A stretch of DNA of 58,787 nucleotides from G963674665 sp964609625 (GCA_964609625.1 CAZSRS010000024.1:1-58787); one strand, 5' to 3'. Numbered from the stretch's first letter, positions 8,702-18,286 are shown. The notes: a model not told the origin generated them from the sequence alone. Numbers and translations are program-made.

Positions 8702-8968
8702 ATGTCACATTTCCCTAAAACACCTCTGGATTATTTCCCCGTTGAAACGGGCACTGACTCCCCCACGCCTCGCCCCAAGCTGGAGGAACCCGCGACGCGG
8801 CCGGCCTTTTCCGAGTCTGGGGGCGGGTATGACGCTATGGTCCGAAACCTGTCCAAGAGCTTGGCCAGACGCAACGCCCAGGCCCGCAAGGGCGCGGGAG
8901 CGCCCAAGGATCGTTCCAGGAAGGCGCTCTCCCGTGTCCTCGAAAAAATCATGGACCAGGACTCATGA
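8702..8968 (+). CDS. small hypothetical protein
   Basis: About 88 residues from the ATG at 8702; a GTG at 8669 in the same frame is an alternative start, and neither has a clear ribosome binding site. The C-terminal half is rich in Arg and Lys and forms a likely helix. No known domain recognised. Its stop overlaps the next start as ATGA at 8965, which argues that it is a real gene expressed with the SGNH protein downstream. Confidence 0.5.
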   Translation: MSHFPKTPLDYFPVETGTDSPTPRPKLEEPATRPAFSESGGGYDAMVRNLSKSLARRNAQARKGAGAPKDRSRKALSRVLEKIMDQDS

Positions 8969-9984
8969 CCCGAACCCGCCGGAAATCGCGCTCCAGACTC
9001 CTGCTCGCCCTGGTCTCGGTGCTCCTCGTGCTGCTATGCATGGAACTGGGGTTGCGGCTGATCGCCTACCGCAAGACCGCCAGGGAAGGCGGCTTCCATG
9101 CCGACCGTTGGGCCGCGCCCGATGCGACCCTGGGTTGGATCTCCAGGCCCGGTGTCTGGAGAGTGGATATCCACGACACCCCCATGACCATCCTCGAAGG
9201 CGGCGAACGCCTGACCACCGGCCAAGAGGGGCGCGACAACGCACCTGTCTGCCTGCTGTTCGGTGGCTCCTACATGCAAAGCTACGGCGTGGCCGACCAG
9301 GATACCATCGCCAGCGAATTGGCCCGATTGCTCCCTGACTGGCGCTTCGTGAACCTCTCCGTGCCGGGCTATGGCACGCATCAAGCCCAGCTCTTGCTCG
9401 AGCGCTGGGTGGCCGGGAACGAAACTCTGCCGCGCCTGGTCATTTACGGCTACATCGACCACCACGGCCTGCGCAACGTGGCCTGCTACACCTGGATCAA
9501 GGGGCTCAGTTCCTACAAGGGCATGCACCTGATCCCCCCGCATCTGGAACGCGACAAGGACGGCGCCTGGAAGGAGCACCCATACGAGGAGGTCAACTTC
9601 CTCGGCCTGGCGGACAAGCTCTCGCTGGTCTACTTCCTCCAGGACATCTTCCTCAAGATCACCCGCTCCGACGCGACGGACAAGGCCCCCCTGGCCACAT
9701 GCGAATCCCTTGGGCGCATGCAGCGTTTTTGCCGGGAGCGCGGCATTGCCTTTGCCGTGGCCAACATCTGGAAGGACCGGGAGCACTGGTCCTCGGCGGT
9801 GCGGGAGTGTGCCGTGGAGCAAGGCTTTGCCTACGTGGATTGCAGCCTGGGCATCGAGTTCAAGGACAAGGAGTGGTTCCTGCACGACGACCAACGGGTC
9901 TCGGGGCATACCAACGAGAAGTACCAGGCCCGCATGGCCCAGTGCATCGCGGAAGAGATTCACCCGCTCCGATCAGTGCCCTGA
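8965..9984 (+). CDS. membrane-anchored SGNH/GDSL-like protein
   Basis: Protein of 339 residues with one N-terminal membrane segment (about residues 11-31) after a basic start, so the bulk is periplasmic. The SGNH pattern is visible: nucleophile block LLFGGSYMQSYGV (around residue 95), VPGYGTHQAQ with the conserved Gly, and a C-terminal SGHTNEKYQ carrying the likely His. Such proteins are often esterases or O-acetyl transferases acting on cell-surface glycans; the substrate is unknown. It overlaps the preceding small gene by 4 bases. A related SGNH protein is encoded at 12671. Confidence 0.65.
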   Translation: MTRTRRKSRSRLLLALVSVLLVLLCMELGLRLIAYRKTAREGGFHADRWAAPDATLGWISRPGVWRVDIHDTPMTILEGGERLTTGQEGRDNAPVCLLFGGSYMQSYGVADQDTIASELARLLPDWRFVNLSVPGYGTHQAQLLLERWVAGNETLPRLVIYGYIDHHGLRNVACYTWIKGLSSYKGMHLIPPHLERDKDGAWKEHPYEEVNFLGLADKLSLVYFLQDIFLKITRSDATDKAPLATCESLGRMQRFCRERGIAFAVANIWKDREHWSSAVRECAVEQGFAYVDCSLGIEFKDKEWFLHDDQRVSGHTNEKYQARMAQCIAEEIHPLRSVP

Positions 9985-10045
9985 CCTGATCCCACATCCT
10001 TCCCTTCCGGCGGCCTGATCCAAGACACCGGAACAACGTACCCCA

Positions 10046-10675
10046 CTACAGTCGGCTTTCCAGGTCCCGGACAATGTCCTCGAAGATCTCCGACGCCGAT
10101 CTGTCTGCCTCGAGCAGCAGGTAGCGCTCCCTGTGCAGTGCGGCCAGAGTCAAATAGCCCTCGCGCACGCGGTGGTGAAAAGACAGGCTCTCGGCCTCGA
10201 AGCGGCCCTCGCTGGCTGTCTTGCGCTGTGCCTCGTTGCGGGTGAAGGCGCGGAGCAACCCCACTTCCGGGGGCAGGTCCAGCAGGTAGGTCCTGTCCGG
10301 CCAGAGCCCGGCCACGGCCACGTCGTTGAACTGGTGCAACCGCTTGGGGTCCAGCCCTCGACCATAGCCTTGGTAGGCCACAGTGGAATCGGCGAAACGG
10401 TCGCAGAGCACCACCTGCCCTGCCTCCAGGGCGGGGCGTACCACCTGCCGCACATGCTGGGCCCGATCCGCGAGATAGAGGAACAGCTCGGCCTCGCTGC
10501 AGAGGTCGGTGTTGGCCACGTCCAGGAGGATCCCGCGCAGGTCTTTCCCCAGGCGGCTGCCACCGGGCTCCAGGGTTCGCAGCACGGACCGTCCGCGTCC
10601 CTCGAGCCATTCTCCCAGCAACCCGATCTGTGTGCTTTTACCCGAGCCTTCTATTCCTTCGAAAGTAATGAACAT
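10046..10675 (-). CDS. tmk: thymidylate kinase
   Basis: 209 residues, the normal length for thymidylate kinase, which phosphorylates dTMP to dTDP. The P-loop FEGIEGSGKSTQ is at residues 5-16, LEPGG follows in the DRx-type dTMP-binding region, and DRFADSTVAYQGYGRG holds the conserved Asp-Arg and lid contacts. The ATG at 10675 is preceded by AAAGGAAA. The start lies inside the 3' end of the upstream YhaM-like gene (25-base overlap), so the two are co-transcribed. Confidence 0.93.
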   Translation of the reverse strand: MFITFEGIEGSGKSTQIGLLGEWLEGRGRSVLRTLEPGGSRLGKDLRGILLDVANTDLCSEAELFLYLADRAQHVRQVVRPALEAGQVVLCDRFADSTVAYQGYGRGLDPKRLHQFNDVAVAGLWPDRTYLLDLPPEVGLLRAFTRNEAQRKTASEGRFEAESLSFHHRVREGYLTLAALHRERYLLLEADRSASEIFEDIVRDLESRL

Positions 10676-11718
10676 TGTATTTCCTTTTTTGTTGCCGCGG
10701 GCGCGGCCGGAGCCCTGCCCGGAGTCTTCACGGGGCGGTAGAGGAAACGCTCCAACGAGCGCTGATAGGGTGACCAAATCCCGGCCTGGAGCGCGCCCTG
10801 ATCGTCATCGGCGTCCCTGGCAAAGGCGTTGGCGAACTGGTTCATCTTGGCGTCCAGGTTGTCGGCATAGTGCAGGGCCATGGCTTCGGCTGTCTTGGGC
10901 CTCTTGGGCGAACCGAACTGATACTCGCCGTGGTGGCTGATGACGATGTGTTTGAAGTGCATGACCAGCTCGGATTCGAGCTTGGATTTCTGCAAAAATG
11001 GCTCGAGGATGTCCAGGCCGATCTGGATGTGCCCCAGCAGACGTCCGGGGTCGGTGTAGTCCGGCGCCAGGCCGCTGGAGAGTTCCCAGGCCTTGCCCAG
11101 GTCGTGGAACACGGCCGCGGCGAGCAGGATTTCCCGATCCAGGTCGGGGTAGAGATCGCAAAAAGCCATGCACAGGCGCGTCACCGCGAGGGTGTGCTCC
11201 AGCAGCCCCCCGACGTAGGCATGGTGTATGGCCTTGCCGCCGATGGCCGTGAGCAGCCGTTGCCGGATCTCCTCGTTCCGCAGGACCCTCTTCACCAAGT
11301 GCCGCCAAGGGGGGTAGCGCAGGTGCTGCCGGGCTAGGTCCTCGATGGCCTGCAGCAACTCCCGTGGTGGGGTGGCGCTACTGGGCACCAGCAGGGAAAG
11401 GTCCACCGGCGTGGGCGCGGTACAGGCGATCTCCAGCTCGATGGTCTGGACGTGGTCCACCTTGAGTTGCAACTGTTCGCGGTAGCTCACGGCCTGCCCT
11501 TCCACATAGGCCAGAGTCCCGGAAGCCAGGGCGGGGTAGTTCAGGCTCTGGGGGCTCCAGATGCGCCCCTCGATGCGACCGCTGGAGTCCTGCAGGGTCA
11601 GCCCCCAGTAGGGGCCGTTGCTGGCCTGCATCTGCTTGGCCTCGGCCAGCACGAAGAGGTCGGCCACGGGCTGGCCGGGTTGCAGATCGCGCACGAGCTG
11701 GCGTTTTTCCGGTATCAT
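10651..11718 (-). CDS. YhaM-family 3'-5' exoribonuclease (OB fold plus HD domain)
   Basis: 355 residues from the ATG at 11718 (frame open to 11769). The N-terminal OB fold (about 10-100, VADLFVLAEAKQMQASNG) binds nucleic acid; the HD domain follows (about 150-300) with a metal-binding HDLGKAWEL and a second HHGEYQFGSPKRP block. The layout is that of YhaM, a 3'-5' exoribonuclease. The last residues are Pro/Ala-rich and overlap tmk. The divergent surE starts about 200 bases away. Function is by family; the protein has not been tied to a substrate here. Confidence 0.8.
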   Translation of the reverse strand: MIPEKRQLVRDLQPGQPVADLFVLAEAKQMQASNGPYWGLTLQDSSGRIEGRIWSPQSLNYPALASGTLAYVEGQAVSYREQLQLKVDHVQTIELEIACTAPTPVDLSLLVPSSATPPRELLQAIEDLARQHLRYPPWRHLVKRVLRNEEIRQRLLTAIGGKAIHHAYVGGLLEHTLAVTRLCMAFCDLYPDLDREILLAAAVFHDLGKAWELSSGLAPDYTDPGRLLGHIQIGLDILEPFLQKSKLESELVMHFKHIVISHHGEYQFGSPKRPKTAEAMALHYADNLDAKMNQFANAFARDADDDQGALQAGIWSPYQRSLERFLYRPVKTPGRAPAAPAATKKEIQCSLLSKE

Positions 11719-11914
11719 GGACCCTGTCCCCTGCGATCGTGAAAGGTTCTTGTGCCCCGCCCCAATCATAACCTACGGACATGCCATGGATTGCGGCCGT
11801 CCTTGCGAAAGCCGGCACTCTTGGGTAAACGTGCAGGCGCAAGCCTGCCCCGTGGGGGGCGGCGTTGTCAAACACCGAACAACCATGTTGTACGACAAAG
11901 CACGGGAACGGACA

Positions 11915-12667
11915 ATGCGCATCCTGCTGACCAACGACGACGGCATCCAGGCCGTGGGCCTGCGCGCCCTGTATGAAGCCTGCAAACGCGCAGGCCACCA
12001 GGTGGACGTGGTAGCTCCGGTGACCGAGCAATCCGCCGTGGGACACGCCGTGACCCTGAGCATGCCCCTGCGGGTCAAGGAATTCAGGGAGGACGGCTTC
12101 ATGGGGCGGGGGGTCTACGGCACCCCAGTGGACTGCGTGAAGCTCGGCCTCACCGCCCTGCTCACCCGGCGCCCCGATCTGGTGCTCTCTGGCATCAACG
12201 CCGGCGCCAACGTGGGCGTGGACATCCTCTACTCCGGCACGGTATCGGCCGCCACCGAAGGCGCGCTGATGTCCTTCCCGGCCATAGCCGTGTCTTACGA
12301 CGCCTACAACCCACGGGACCTTGGTGCACAGGCCGACTACGCCATGCAACTCATCGCCCGCATCCCATGGAAGGAAGTGCCGGAGCAGACCGTGCTCAAC
12401 CTCAACTTCCCGGATCTCCCCGTTGCGGATACCAAGGGTTTGAAACTCTGCCGCCACACCAGGGCCATGTACAACGACTGGTACGAGTGCCGCAACGATC
12501 CCCGCGGTCGCCCCTATTATTGGCTCGATGGCACCATTCCCGCCGAGAAGCTCTCGGCCGACTCCGATCGCGCCCTGCTCACCGCGGGGTACGTGACCCT
12601 GACGCCGCTGCGCTTCGATTTCACCGATCGCACGACGCTCACGGCACTGGAAGAAAAGCTGGGGTAG
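11915..12667 (+). CDS. surE: 5'/3'-nucleotidase SurE
   Basis: 250 residues, the usual SurE length. The N-terminal MRILLTNDDG carries the metal-binding Asp pair, SAVGHAVTL follows at about residue 46, and LVLSGINAGANVG has the conserved Asn. SurE removes phosphate from nucleoside monophosphates and helps stationary-phase survival. The frame is open from 11618, but the ATG at 11915 with GGAACGG before it matches the family start exactly. An SGNH gene follows 3 bases later. Confidence 0.93.
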   Translation: MRILLTNDDGIQAVGLRALYEACKRAGHQVDVVAPVTEQSAVGHAVTLSMPLRVKEFREDGFMGRGVYGTPVDCVKLGLTALLTRRPDLVLSGINAGANVGVDILYSGTVSAATEGALMSFPAIAVSYDAYNPRDLGAQADYAMQLIARIPWKEVPEQTVLNLNFPDLPVADTKGLKLCRHTRAMYNDWYECRNDPRGRPYYWLDGTIPAEKLSADSDRALLTAGYVTLTPLRFDFTDRTTLTALEEKLG

Positions 12668-12670
12668 TCC

Positions 12671-13879
12671 ATGACCCACCTGCTTTCCTCCCGCCGGCGG
12701 CGGATCCTGGGCAATTCACTGCTGGTGCTGTGCAGTGTGCTGCTCACCTGGCTGGCCCTGGAACTCCTGCTCATCGAGCCCCTGCTGCGCGTGCTGCCCA
12801 AGTCGTCCTTCCACTACATGGTGCGGGAGTTGCGCGTCCTGGGCCAGACCTCCTTTTCCGGTCAGCTGCCGGAACCGGGCTACGTGCTCATCACCGGCGA
12901 TTCCTTTGCCCAGGGCAAGGGCGACTGGTTCATCGACCTGGGCTATGACCGGGGTTCACGCTTCCACAGCGCCCACGTGCTGCAAGACCTCCTGGGCCGC
13001 GACGTATGCAGCATGGGGCGCAGCGGCGCCGGCAGCTTCGACGGTCTGGTGCTGGAGCCCCGCCAGGTTACGACCATGCTCAAACGCCTGGACAGGGAAC
13101 TGCCTCCACCGTCTTTGGTGCTGGTCTATTTCTATCCGGGCAACGACATCCAGAACAACCTCGACTTTCTGGAACGCTGGATCATACCCCGTTTCGGCGA
13201 GGAAACCGTCCGCGACCCCGAGGCCCTGCGCCGGGCCATGCAACAACTGGCTATAGAATACGCCACCGGGTATCCCGAAAAATGGAACGACACCCCCCTG
13301 GTGGGTAACTTCATCCTGCGCATCTTCCGCGACACCCTGCGCAACACCTTCACCCGCAAGTACATCGACGTGGAGCCCATCGTCCCTGCCGGCGAGGTGA
13401 ACAAAGCGCTCGTGGCCGGAGAACTCACCCACCTGCCCGACCGGCTCCAGTCCGCGCCCCTGGAGGTCACCTCGGAACAACTGCAAAACGGCGTGGCGGT
13501 GCTGCGCGAGAGCTTGGCCCTGCTGGCCGAGACCTTTGCCCCCGCGCCCGTGGTCCTGGTCTACCTGCCCTCGCCCCTGGGATCCTACTGGCTGATAGGG
13601 GAGCAGGTGAGCACCTGGTACGGCGGGGAGCGTCCCTACCCTGTCCAGGCCCAGGCAGAACGGGACCAGGTGCTGTACATGGCCGTCTGCCAAGCCGCCA
13701 GATCCCTGGACATCCCCTGCCTTGATCCCCGCCCCGCGATCCGGGAAGTCGCCCTGGACCAGCTCGTGCACGGCCCCCGGGATTGGGACCACTTCAACAA
13801 GGCCGGATACCAGGCCCTGGCCAAAGCAGTGGCCGAACAGCTGCCCTCTCTGCCGCACCCCTCGGGTGTCCTACAGTAA
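12671..13879 (+). CDS. membrane-anchored SGNH/GDSL hydrolase
   Basis: 402 residues with an N-terminal membrane segment (about 12-35). The nucleophile motif ITGDSFAQGKG is at about residue 76, an NDIQNN block carries the conserved Asn near 158, and WDHFNKAGYQALA near the C-terminus gives the Asp and His of the triad. All four SGNH positions can therefore be assigned, more clearly than in the protein at 8965. Probably a periplasmic esterase acting on a surface polymer. It follows surE by 3 bases. Confidence 0.7.
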   Translation: MTHLLSSRRRRILGNSLLVLCSVLLTWLALELLLIEPLLRVLPKSSFHYMVRELRVLGQTSFSGQLPEPGYVLITGDSFAQGKGDWFIDLGYDRGSRFHSAHVLQDLLGRDVCSMGRSGAGSFDGLVLEPRQVTTMLKRLDRELPPPSLVLVYFYPGNDIQNNLDFLERWIIPRFGEETVRDPEALRRAMQQLAIEYATGYPEKWNDTPLVGNFILRIFRDTLRNTFTRKYIDVEPIVPAGEVNKALVAGELTHLPDRLQSAPLEVTSEQLQNGVAVLRESLALLAETFAPAPVVLVYLPSPLGSYWLIGEQVSTWYGGERPYPVQAQAERDQVLYMAVCQAARSLDIPCLDPRPAIREVALDQLVHGPRDWDHFNKAGYQALAKAVAEQLPSLPHPSGVLQ

Positions 13880-14002
13880 TCCCAAAGAAGGCTTTTCTGG
13901 CTTTGTGCCGATGTTCCGTGCTATGTCTCCGCCAGGGGTGCCCCTGCGCCCCGCCATCCACTGTATCCGGCAACCGTTCAGCACAACAAGGGGGCGAAGG
14001 AC

Positions 14003-15214
14003 ATGGACAAGTACACGGAAGTCACTTCCACATCGTGGTTCGGCCGAATGGGCAAGGCCTTCACCGGCGTGCTCCTCGGCCTGTTGTGCATTGTCGCGGG
14101 CATTGTCCTGCTGTTCTGGAACGAGGGGCGCACCGTGGAGCAGCGCAAGGCCCTGAACGAAGGGGCAGCCGGCGTGCGCAGCATCCAGCCCGACATCGTG
14201 GACCCGGCCAACCAGGGCGCCCTCGTGCATCTCACCGGCATGGCCACGACCACCGAAACACTGACCGACCCGGATTTCGGCATCCAGATTCAGGCCGTGC
14301 GCCTGCGCCGCAACGTGGAAATGTACCAGTGGAAGGAAAGCTCGGAATCACGCACCGAAAAGAAGCTCGGCGGCGGCGAGGAGACCGTCACCACCTACAC
14401 CTACTCCAAAACCTGGTCCGATACGCCCATCGACTCCCGCTACTTCAAGAAACCAGAGGGGCACGAAAACCCCGCGGACATGCCCTTACGCGACCAGAGC
14501 TACTCGGCCATGGACGTTGGACTCGGCGCCTTCACCCTTCCCCAATCCCTGGTCAACTCCATGAGTGCCTGGCAACCCTTGCGTGTAGAAGACCACCAGC
14601 CCAAGCTTCCCGACTACCTGGCCCGCAAGCTCCAGCGCACCGTGGACGGCTTCTATATCGGCGAGTCGCCGGGCTCGCCCCAGGTCGGCGACCTGCGCGT
14701 TACCTTCCAGGTGGTGCTGCCCGCCGTGGTCAGCCTCTTTGCCCAGCAGAACGGCAACAGCTTCGCGCCCTACCCCACCAAAGCCGGCGCCTCGCTGCTG
14801 CGCCTGGACATGGGCACTCTCTCCGCCGCCGAGATGTTCGCCGAGGCCCATCGTGAAAACACCATGCTGATGTGGGTTCTGCGTGTGGTGGGGCTGGTGC
14901 TGCTGGTGGCGGGATTCGCCATGGTACTCAAGCCCATATCCGTGGTCCTGGACGTGATCCCCATGCTGGGCAACGTGGCCTCCATGGGCATATTCCTGGT
15001 CTCGCTGCTATTGGGGGCAAGCATCGGCCTGCTGGTGATAGCCGTGGCCTGGCTCTTCTACCGCCCCCTGCTGGGTGTGGGGCTCATCGTGGCGGCCGTG
15101 GCCCTGCTTGTGGGCCTGCGCAAGCTGCGGGCCAAGGCCTCGCCGCAACCGGCCATGGCCGGGGTCGGAGCCATGCCGCCCCCACCTCCTCCGCCGCCGA
15201 CACGGGCGAGGTGA
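14003..15214 (+). CDS. TMEM43-family membrane protein
   Basis: 403 residues. A membrane segment at about 18-38 is followed by FWNEGRTVEQRKALNEG, the TMEM43 signature, a large extracytoplasmic region (about 45-290), and three to four C-terminal membrane segments (about 290-385). The tail is a run of prolines. The family spans bacteria and eukaryotes; its molecular role in bacteria is not known. A 123-base gap separates it from the upstream SGNH gene. Confidence 0.85.
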   Translation: MDKYTEVTSTSWFGRMGKAFTGVLLGLLCIVAGIVLLFWNEGRTVEQRKALNEGAAGVRSIQPDIVDPANQGALVHLTGMATTTETLTDPDFGIQIQAVRLRRNVEMYQWKESSESRTEKKLGGGEETVTTYTYSKTWSDTPIDSRYFKKPEGHENPADMPLRDQSYSAMDVGLGAFTLPQSLVNSMSAWQPLRVEDHQPKLPDYLARKLQRTVDGFYIGESPGSPQVGDLRVTFQVVLPAVVSLFAQQNGNSFAPYPTKAGASLLRLDMGTLSAAEMFAEAHRENTMLMWVLRVVGLVLLVAGFAMVLKPISVVLDVIPMLGNVASMGIFLVSLLLGASIGLLVIAVAWLFYRPLLGVGLIVAAVALLVGLRKLRAKASPQPAMAGVGAMPPPPPPPPTRAR

Positions 15215-15253
15215 GCTCTTTCGGGCAGGGAGCCGGTTACCCCAGCGGAAGCG

Positions 15254-15290
15254 GATAGGCGCCATGCCGCTGCTCTGTTCAGCGCCTATC
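15254..15290. terminator. hairpin between converging genes
   Basis: Arms GATAGGCGC and GCGCCTATC (9 bp) around a 19-base loop in the 124-base gap between the TMEM43-like gene and the oppositely oriented permease. No T-tract on either side; a bidirectional terminator is possible. Confidence 0.4.
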
Positions 15291-15338
15291 GCCTCCACCG
15301 TGGGGCGGACTGGGCATCTCTGCCCCCTTCGGCATTCT

Positions 15339-17069
15339 TCAGTCGTCGATAAGAAACGATATGAAGGTATGGCCGGAAATGTGGATATGCGTCACGTCAC
15401 GGGCCATTTTCGCCAGCAGGAACAGACCCAGCCTGGACAGCTCCTGAGCGTCGGCGCAGCTTGGATGCACGGGCGGCAGGCACTGGTCCACATCGTCCAC
15501 GTACGCGCCGTGGGTCACTTCCACAAACACGCCCTCCTCCCTGCGCTCGATGTTGAACAAACATTCCTTCCCCCCCTCGGGGACCTGCCCGATCAGGTGG
15601 GCGAATATCTCCTCGCAGGCGAGGCGCAGGCGTTGAAACCCCGTGTCCCCCATGCCCAGACGGGTACGGGCGTTTTCCAACGCATGCAGCAGGTTGGCCA
15701 TTTCATCATGGCGCGGAAGCAGGCGGATGTGCATCCGGGGCTTGGGAAAAAGCACCAACAATGTGTTCAGGAAGATGGCCGTGAACCCGCCCATGGCCAC
15801 CCCGTTCTGGAGAATCGGCAGCAGGGCCACGGGCATCACGTCGGGAAAAAAAATCCGGGTCTCGGCCACCAGTCCGGCGCACAGCGACAAGCCCATGACC
15901 AGCCCCATCTGAAAGCTCAATCCACCGCTCATGACCAGTCCGACCCCGGCGGAAAACAGCATCGCGCAAATGACTATGAGCAACCCTCCGAGCACCGCGT
16001 CGGGCAGGTCCAGCAGAAAACCCGAGAACTTGGGCAGAAAGGCCAGCGCGAACAGAATGCCCGCGCCCACCATGCCTATCCGGCGTGATGTCACGCGGGT
16101 CATCTTCAACAGCGGCAGGTTGTCGCAATACATCGCCACGGGGGGCGCGCCGAGCAATCCAGCCAGCCCCTTGGCCAGTCCATCGCCGTACAGGCCGTCC
16201 TGGATCCGCTGGTAGTCCACCTTGCGGAACCGACGCACGGAAAACTGCTGCACGAGCATGATGTTCCCAGTCCCTTCCATGCAACTGACCAGCGTGGCGA
16301 TGATGAACGCCCCCAACAGGGGCAGGTGGGAAAACCCGATGTTCAGTGACAGTCCAGGCCATGCCCACTGCGGCAGTCCAATCCACGGGGCGGACAGGAC
16401 ACGTCCGAAATCCATGATTCCGAAATACGCAGCCGCTAGGCATCCGGCTCCGATCCCCAGCAGTGGTGTCCACAGCCGAAGCACGGCGTTGCCGAAAAGC
16501 GTCAACATCGCCACGGTGACAATGGTGACCACGCCAACGATATAGTTGCCGCGGGAGCCGAATCCAGGCAGGGCGAGATCGCCCCCTTGCCACAACTCGA
16601 TGGCGATGGGCATCAGGCTCAGAGTCAGGAGGATGACCATGACGCCGCCGATCTGCGGGGTGACGATATGCCGCAGGAAACGCAGAAAATAGGAGTACAG
16701 GAATACTACGGGGGCGCTGAGCAGGGTCATTGTGGCCATCAGCTCCAGCCCCCCCATGCGCACGGCGCTCAAGGTGCAGACCAGATAGGCGGAATAGGAG
16801 CCCATGAAGAGCACGAAACCGCAACCGACCCGCCCCACTCGCAATGCCTGCACCAGCGTGCCCACGGCGGAAACCACGATGGTGGCGAAGGTGATGAAGA
16901 AGACCTGATCGGGCGGTGTTTGGGTGGCCTTGCCGATCATGATCGGCAGGAAGATGATTCCATCGAATATCAGGGAAACGTGGGTCAACCCCAGAACCAG
17001 GGTCAACCCCCAACCCGGTTTGTCGTCCGGGGCATAGAGGATCCTCTCCGAATCAGCCCGCTGTCGCAT
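15339..17069 (-). CDS. NCS2-type permease fused to an RsbW-like HATPase domain
   Basis: 576 residues from the ATG at 17069 (GTG at 17072 also possible). Residues 20-445 are a nucleobase transporter of the NCS2 (uracil/xanthine) family: many membrane segments, and the conserved block DGLYGDGLAKGLAGLLGAPP followed by RVTSRRIG and LPKFSGFL. The last 130 residues are cytoplasmic and look like an RsbW-type anti-sigma HATPase: RLRLACEEIFAHL matches the N box and RLGLFLLAKMA the G box. NCS2 proteins normally end after the membrane part, so this is a fusion of a transporter with a likely ATP-binding regulatory domain. The substrate is unknown. Confidence 0.75.
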   Translation of the reverse strand: MRQRADSERILYAPDDKPGWGLTLVLGLTHVSLIFDGIIFLPIMIGKATQTPPDQVFFITFATIVVSAVGTLVQALRVGRVGCGFVLFMGSYSAYLVCTLSAVRMGGLELMATMTLLSAPVVFLYSYFLRFLRHIVTPQIGGVMVILLTLSLMPIAIELWQGGDLALPGFGSRGNYIVGVVTIVTVAMLTLFGNAVLRLWTPLLGIGAGCLAAAYFGIMDFGRVLSAPWIGLPQWAWPGLSLNIGFSHLPLLGAFIIATLVSCMEGTGNIMLVQQFSVRRFRKVDYQRIQDGLYGDGLAKGLAGLLGAPPVAMYCDNLPLLKMTRVTSRRIGMVGAGILFALAFLPKFSGFLLDLPDAVLGGLLIVICAMLFSAGVGLVMSGGLSFQMGLVMGLSLCAGLVAETRIFFPDVMPVALLPILQNGVAMGGFTAIFLNTLLVLFPKPRMHIRLLPRHDEMANLLHALENARTRLGMGDTGFQRLRLACEEIFAHLIGQVPEGGKECLFNIERREEGVFVEVTHGAYVDDVDQCLPPVHPSCADAQELSRLGLFLLAKMARDVTHIHISGHTFISFLIDD

Positions 17070-17218
17070 CACCGCTTATCCGGCTCGTGAGATGTAGTGT
17101 TGCAAGCGCGTAACAAAACCCTCCACATATGGCAATGATCCGGGCAAGCACTCTGCGAAGAAAGAACCTGCCGCCTCTGGATCCGCACGAAGCGTGCCGG
17201 GCATCCTGTTGCACCTTG

Positions 17219-18286
17219 TCATCCTTCCCCTTTCTCCTTTCCCGTCCCCTCCAGATGCTCCAGAAGGCGTGGCAGCACGTCTTCCGGCGCCAGTTCCACG
17301 AGACAACGCGGTTCGGGATACTTAGGGCAGGTGTTTTTGTTGCAGGGCTGGCATTCCAGCTCCCTGGCCACGTGGATATGCTCGGGCGCGGGAAAGGTCC
17401 AGGCCCAGCTCGTGGCGCCGAGCACCGTGAAGCTCGGCACGCCCACGGCCACGGCCACATGCCTGGGGGCCGAGCAGTTGCCCATGTGCATGGCCGCATG
17501 GCCGATGCAGGCCCCCATCTGCCGCAGCGTAAGCAGGCGTGGGGGCAGCAGCAACCGCTTCGCTGCCAACCCCGCGTGCAGGGCGTGCTCCCGGACGCGA
17601 CCCACGGCTTCTTCCTCGCCTGGGCCGAAGAGCAGCAGGAACGTGAGGTCCGGGCGCGCGGCACCAGCCAGGGCCAGCAGGGCGCCCCAGTGCTCCAGTG
17701 GCCAGGCCCGGGACTGGCGGCGGTGGGTGGGGTCCACGCTGAGCAGCACGTCACCGGAGCGCAGTCCCAGGCCGTGCAGCAATTGGCCGGCTTCCTGCCG
17801 TTCTTCCGGCGTCAGGAAAAGCTCGAGGCACTGGCCGCTCCACTCGATTCCCAGGGGGCGCAGCACGCTGGCCTTGGCCATGGCGGCGTAGCCCGGCAAG
17901 GGGGCGGCCCAGTGCGTGTACAAGGGGCGGTTGTACCAGGGCGGCGTGTAACTCAGGCGGATTCGGGCGCCTGAAAAGGCCACCACCCAGCGGCAGCGCG
18001 GCAGTTGCTGGAAATCCACCACCAGGTCGAAGCCCTGCCGGGCGACCTTCCAGGAATAGACCAGCTCGTGGGCCAGGGTAGGCAGGGCCTGCTTGTCCAG
18101 GTCCCAGATGCGGGCGATGTGTGGGTTGTTTTGCAGCATGGGCGCGGAGGAACTCTCCGTAAGCACGTGCAGCTCGGCCTGGGGAAAGCGCTCGGCCAGC
18201 AACCGGATGGCCGGGGTGGCCAGAAGCACGTCGCCGATCCTGCGCAACTGGCAGACCAGAATCTTGTTCACGTTCTCGAGGTGCAT
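17219..18286 (-). CDS. family 9 glycosyltransferase (heptosyltransferase-like)
   Basis: 355 residues from the ATG at 18286 (frame open to 18688). N-terminal KILVCQLRRIGDVLLATPAI is the GT9 donor-domain start; the C-terminal half has DPTHRRQSRAWPLEHW and MHMGNCSAPRHVAVAVGVPS, which correspond to the ADP-heptose-binding region. These enzymes add heptose to the lipopolysaccharide core. A cysteine-rich end (CQPCNKNTCPKYPEPRC) is common in this family. It is divergent from marC, with 118 bases between. Confidence 0.85.
   Translation of the reverse strand: MHLENVNKILVCQLRRIGDVLLATPAIRLLAERFPQAELHVLTESSSAPMLQNNPHIARIWDLDKQALPTLAHELVYSWKVARQGFDLVVDFQQLPRCRWVVAFSGARIRLSYTPPWYNRPLYTHWAAPLPGYAAMAKASVLRPLGIEWSGQCLELFLTPEERQEAGQLLHGLGLRSGDVLLSVDPTHRRQSRAWPLEHWGALLALAGAARPDLTFLLLFGPGEEEAVGRVREHALHAGLAAKRLLLPPRLLTLRQMGACIGHAAMHMGNCSAPRHVAVAVGVPSFTVLGATSWAWTFPAPEHIHVARELECQPCNKNTCPKYPEPRCLVELAPEDVLPRLLEHLEGTGKEKGEG

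Noticed and set aside
11833..11848. GCAGGC-GCAA-GCCTGC hairpin upstream of surE
   Set aside because: Only a 6-bp stem with a stable tetraloop, not placed to act on the surE start; no match to a known riboswitch was apparent.
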